Assembly (NCBI GenBank): GCA_029582155.1
Contig: CM055901.1
Location: 38,678,616-38,742,615, forward strand
Direction of reading: 5' to 3'
From: Panopea generosa
Lineage: Eukaryota; Mollusca; Bivalvia; Adapedonta; Hiatellidae
DNA: 64,000 bases
Of this stretch, positions 60,715 to 64,000 are shown piece after piece; the first letter of the stretch is position 1; every line of letters starts with the position of its first letter. The position numbers and the translations under genes are program-made. Below the pieces are notes generated by a model. The model was not told the origin of the DNA and ran no database searches. It saw nothing but the letters and a program-made list of their open reading frames with translations.

Positions 60715-63700
60715 GTTACGTTCTTAAAATAAGCATCAATCTTACATTGTGAGACTGCTCTACATAAAGACAAGCATCAACTTTACATTGTGAGACTGCT
60801 GTGCATAAAGACAAGCATAAACTTTACATTGTGAGACTACTCAACATAAAGACAAACAAAAAGACAAACATCAACCTTACACTGGGAGACTGCTCTTCAT
60901 AAAGACAAACATCAACTTTACATTGGGAGATTGCTTTACATAAAGACAAGGCTTAGCATAAACCTTACATTGTGATACTGCTCTACATAAAGACAAGCAT
61001 AAACCTTACATTGTGAGACTGCTCTACATAAAGACAAGCATAAACCTAACAGTGTGAGATTACTGTACATAAAGACAAGCATAAACGTTACATTGTGAGA
61101 CTGCTGTACATAAAGACAAGCATAAACCTAACAGTATAAGACTGCTCTACATAAAGACAAGCATAAACTTTACATCGTGAGTCTGCTCTACATAAAGACA
61201 AGCATAAACGTTACATTGGGAGACTGCTCTACATAAAGACAAGCATAAACCAGATATTGTGAGGCAGCTCTACATAAAGACAAGCATAAGCCTTACATTT
61301 TAAGGCTGCTCTACATTAAGACAAACATAAACCTTATATTGTGAGACTGCTCTTCATGAAGACAAACATCAGCTTTACATTGTGAGACTGCTCTACATAA
61401 AGACAAACATAAACCTTACATTGTGAGACTGCTGTGCATAAAGACAAACATAAAGACAGGCATAAACCTTATATGGGAGACTGCTCTTCATAAACACAAA
61501 CATAAACCTTACATTGTGAGACTGCTCTACATAAGGAAAAACATAAGCCTTACATTGTGAGACTTCTCTACATAAAGACAAACATAAAAACAAACATAAG
61601 CCTTACATTGGGAGATTGCTTTACATAAAGACAAACATAAACTTTACATTGGGAGACTGCTCTATATGAAGACAAACATAAGCCTTACTTTGTGAGACTG
61701 CTGTACATAAAGACAAACATAAAGCTTGCAATGTGAGACTGCTCTACATAAAGACAAACATAAACTTTACATTGGGAGAATCTCTACATAAAGACAAGCA
61801 TAAACCTTACATTATGAGACTGCTTTACATAAAGACAAGCATAAACCTTACATTGTGAGTCTGCTCTACATAAAGACAAACATAAACCTTATATTATGAG
61901 TCTGCTCTTCATAAAGACAAACATAAACCTTACATTGTGAGACTGCTCTACATAATAAAAACATAAACCTAACATTGTGAGTCTGCTCTACATAAAGACA
62001 AACATAAAGAGAAACATAAACCTTACATTGGGAGACTGCTTTACATAAAGAAAATCATTAACCTTACATTGTGAGACTGCTCTACATACAGACAAACATA
62101 AACCTTACATTGGGAGACTGCTCTACATCACGACAAAGATAAACCTCATATTGTGAGACTGCTTTACATGAAAACAAACATAAACCTTACATTGTGAGAC
62201 TGCTTTACATAAAGACAAATGTAAACCTTACATTGAGAGACTGCTCTTCATAATGACAAGCATAAACCATACATTGCGATACTGCTCTGCATAAAGACAA
62301 GCATAAACCTTATGTTGTGAGTCTGCTCTACATAAAGACAAACATGAACCTTATATTGTGATACTGCTCTTCATAAAGACAAACATCAACTTTACATTGG
62401 GAGACTGCTCTACATAAAGACAAACATAAACCTAACATTGTGAGACTGCTCTACATAAAGACAAGCATAAACCTTACATTGTGAGACTGCTCAACATAAA
62501 GACAAACATAAACCTTACATTATGAGACTGCTCTATATAAAGACAAGCATAAACCTTACATTGTTAGTCTGCTCTACATAAAGACAAACATAAACCTTAT
62601 ATTGTGAAACTGCTCTTCATAAAGACAAACATCAACTTGACATTGTGAGACTGCTCTACATAAATACAAGCATAAACCTTACATTGTGAGTCTGCTCTAC
62701 ATAGACAAACCTAAACCTTTTATTGTGAGACTGCTCTTCATAAAGACAAACATCAACTTTACATTGGGAGACTGCTCTACATAAAGACAAACATAAACCT
62801 AACATTGTCAGACTGCTCTTCATCAAGACAAACATAAAGACAAACATAAACCTTACATTGTGAGACTGCTCTACATAAGGACAAACATAAACCTTACATT
62901 GTAAGACTGCTCTACATAAAGACAAACATAAACCTTACATTGTGAAACTTCTCTACATAAAGACAATCTACATAAAGACAAGCATAAACCTTACATTGTG
63001 AGACTGCTCTACATCAAGACAAGCATAAACATTACATTGTGAGACTGCTCTACATAAAAACAAACATCAACCTTATATTGATAGACTGCTCTTCATAAAG
63101 ACAAACATCAACTTTACATTGAGAGACTTCTGTACATAACGACAAACATAAACCTAACATTGTGAGACTGCTATACATAAAGACAAACATAAAGACAAAC
63201 ATAAATCTTACATTGGGAGACTGCTTTACATAAAGACAAACATAAAACTTGCAATGTGAGACTGCTCTACATAAAGACAAACATAAACTTTACATTGGGA
63301 GACTGCTCTACATAAAGACAAGCATAAACCTTACATTATGAGACTGCTTTACATAAAGACAAGCATAAACCTTACATTATGAGTCTGCTCTACATAAAGA
63401 CAAACATAAACCTTATATTGTGAGACTGCTATTCTTGAAGACAAACATCAACTTTACATTGTGAGACTGCTCTACATAAAGACAAACATCAACCTAACAT
63501 TGTGAGACTGCTCTACATCACGACAAAGATAAACCTCATATTGTGAGACTGATCTACATAAAGACAAACATAAACTTTACATTGTGAGACTGCTCTACAT
63601 AAAGACAAGCATAAATCTTACATTGGGAGACTGCTCTACATAAAGACAGGCATATACCTTACATTGGGAGACTGCTCTACATGAAGACAAACATAAACCT

Positions 63701-64000
63701 TACATTTTGAGACTGCTTTACATAAAGACAAACATATACCTTACATTGAAAGACTGCTTTACATAAAGACAAACATTTCCCTTACATTGGGAGACTGCTC
63801 TACATAAAGACCAGCATAAACCTTGCATTGAGAGATTGTTTTCAGAAAGACATTCATCAACCTTACATTGTGTGACTTCTCTTCGTAAAGACAAACATAA
63901 ACCTGATATTGTGGGACTGCTCTTCATGAAGACAAACATAAAGACAAACATAAACCTTACATTGTGAGACTGCTCTACATAACATAAAGATAAACATAAA
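60715..64000. repeat. 41 bp minisatellite, about 80 copies, running off the window
   Basis: The unit is ATAAACCTTACATTGTGAGA plus CTGCTCTACATAAAGACAAGC (41 bp). Variants include GGGAGACTG, CAAACATCAACTTTAC and a short extra ACATAAAGAC insertion that recurs. The array starts about 160 bp after the exon C donor. Minus-strand ORFs with MFVFM/YVEQSHNV text are by-products. Confidence 0.95.

Noticed and set aside
60715-64000. CRISPR-like regular array
   Set aside because: The repeats are contiguous with no unique spacers and the genome is eukaryotic; it is an ordinary minisatellite.

Overview
The window is AT-rich animal DNA. The very high load of LINEs, DNA transposons, hairpin-ended repeats and minisatellites, together with repeat signatures I associate from memory with bivalves (AGCTCACCTGAGC hairpin repeats, GGAAAACCGGGCTTAATG transposon ends), suggests a bivalve mollusc, possibly a dreissenid. 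No bacterial-style genes, operons, rRNA or CRISPR arrays are present.

The only host gene I can support is on the + strand. It is seen as three small exons at 2778-2893, 31331-31403 and 60482-60555. Their splice sites and reading phases fit one another exactly, so they read as one protein segment separated by introns of about 28.4 and 29.1 kb, provided no exon between them was missed. Almost everything else in the window lies inside those introns.

Left intron (2.9-31.3 kb): a + strand LINE (4.2-11.6 kb) is split by a 3.8 kb DNA transposon with a TA target duplication (5681-9491). Hairpin-ended repeats follow (11.9-14.2 kb), then a second partial copy of that transposon (14.2-16.0 kb). Next is a minus-strand LINE (17.3-28.6 kb) that contains two further insertions. 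One is a 4.5 kb DNA transposon with 27 bp inverted ends and a four-exon transposase gene (19819-24309). The other is a broken DIRS-like tyrosine-recombinase retroelement (about 24.5-28.3 kb). A short minus-strand ORF resembling the P2X7 C-terminal cysteine domain (28.8-29.2 kb) and further repeat copies fill the rest.

Right intron (31.4-60.5 kb): this is mostly minisatellite. The last 23 bases of exon 31331-31403, with its splice donor, have been amplified about 37 times in an 83-87 bp array. After it come a 40/50 bp array, a truncated LINE (35.6-38.5 kb), a 30 bp array carrying copies of hairpin-ended elements (38.5-45.2 kb), and an 80 bp array (45.7-60.4 kb). The 80 bp array is interrupted by a 4.0 kb DNA transposon with long inverted ends and a 7 bp target duplication (47900-51890). 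A 41 bp array (60.7-64 kb) follows the third exon. A 30 bp array (1.5-2.3 kb) lies upstream of the first exon. Tandem arrays make up roughly a third of the window.

The features most worth a second look are the array made of repeated splice donors, the 7-bp-TSD transposon encoding a nuclease-like invertebrate protein family, and the spliced transposase gene.
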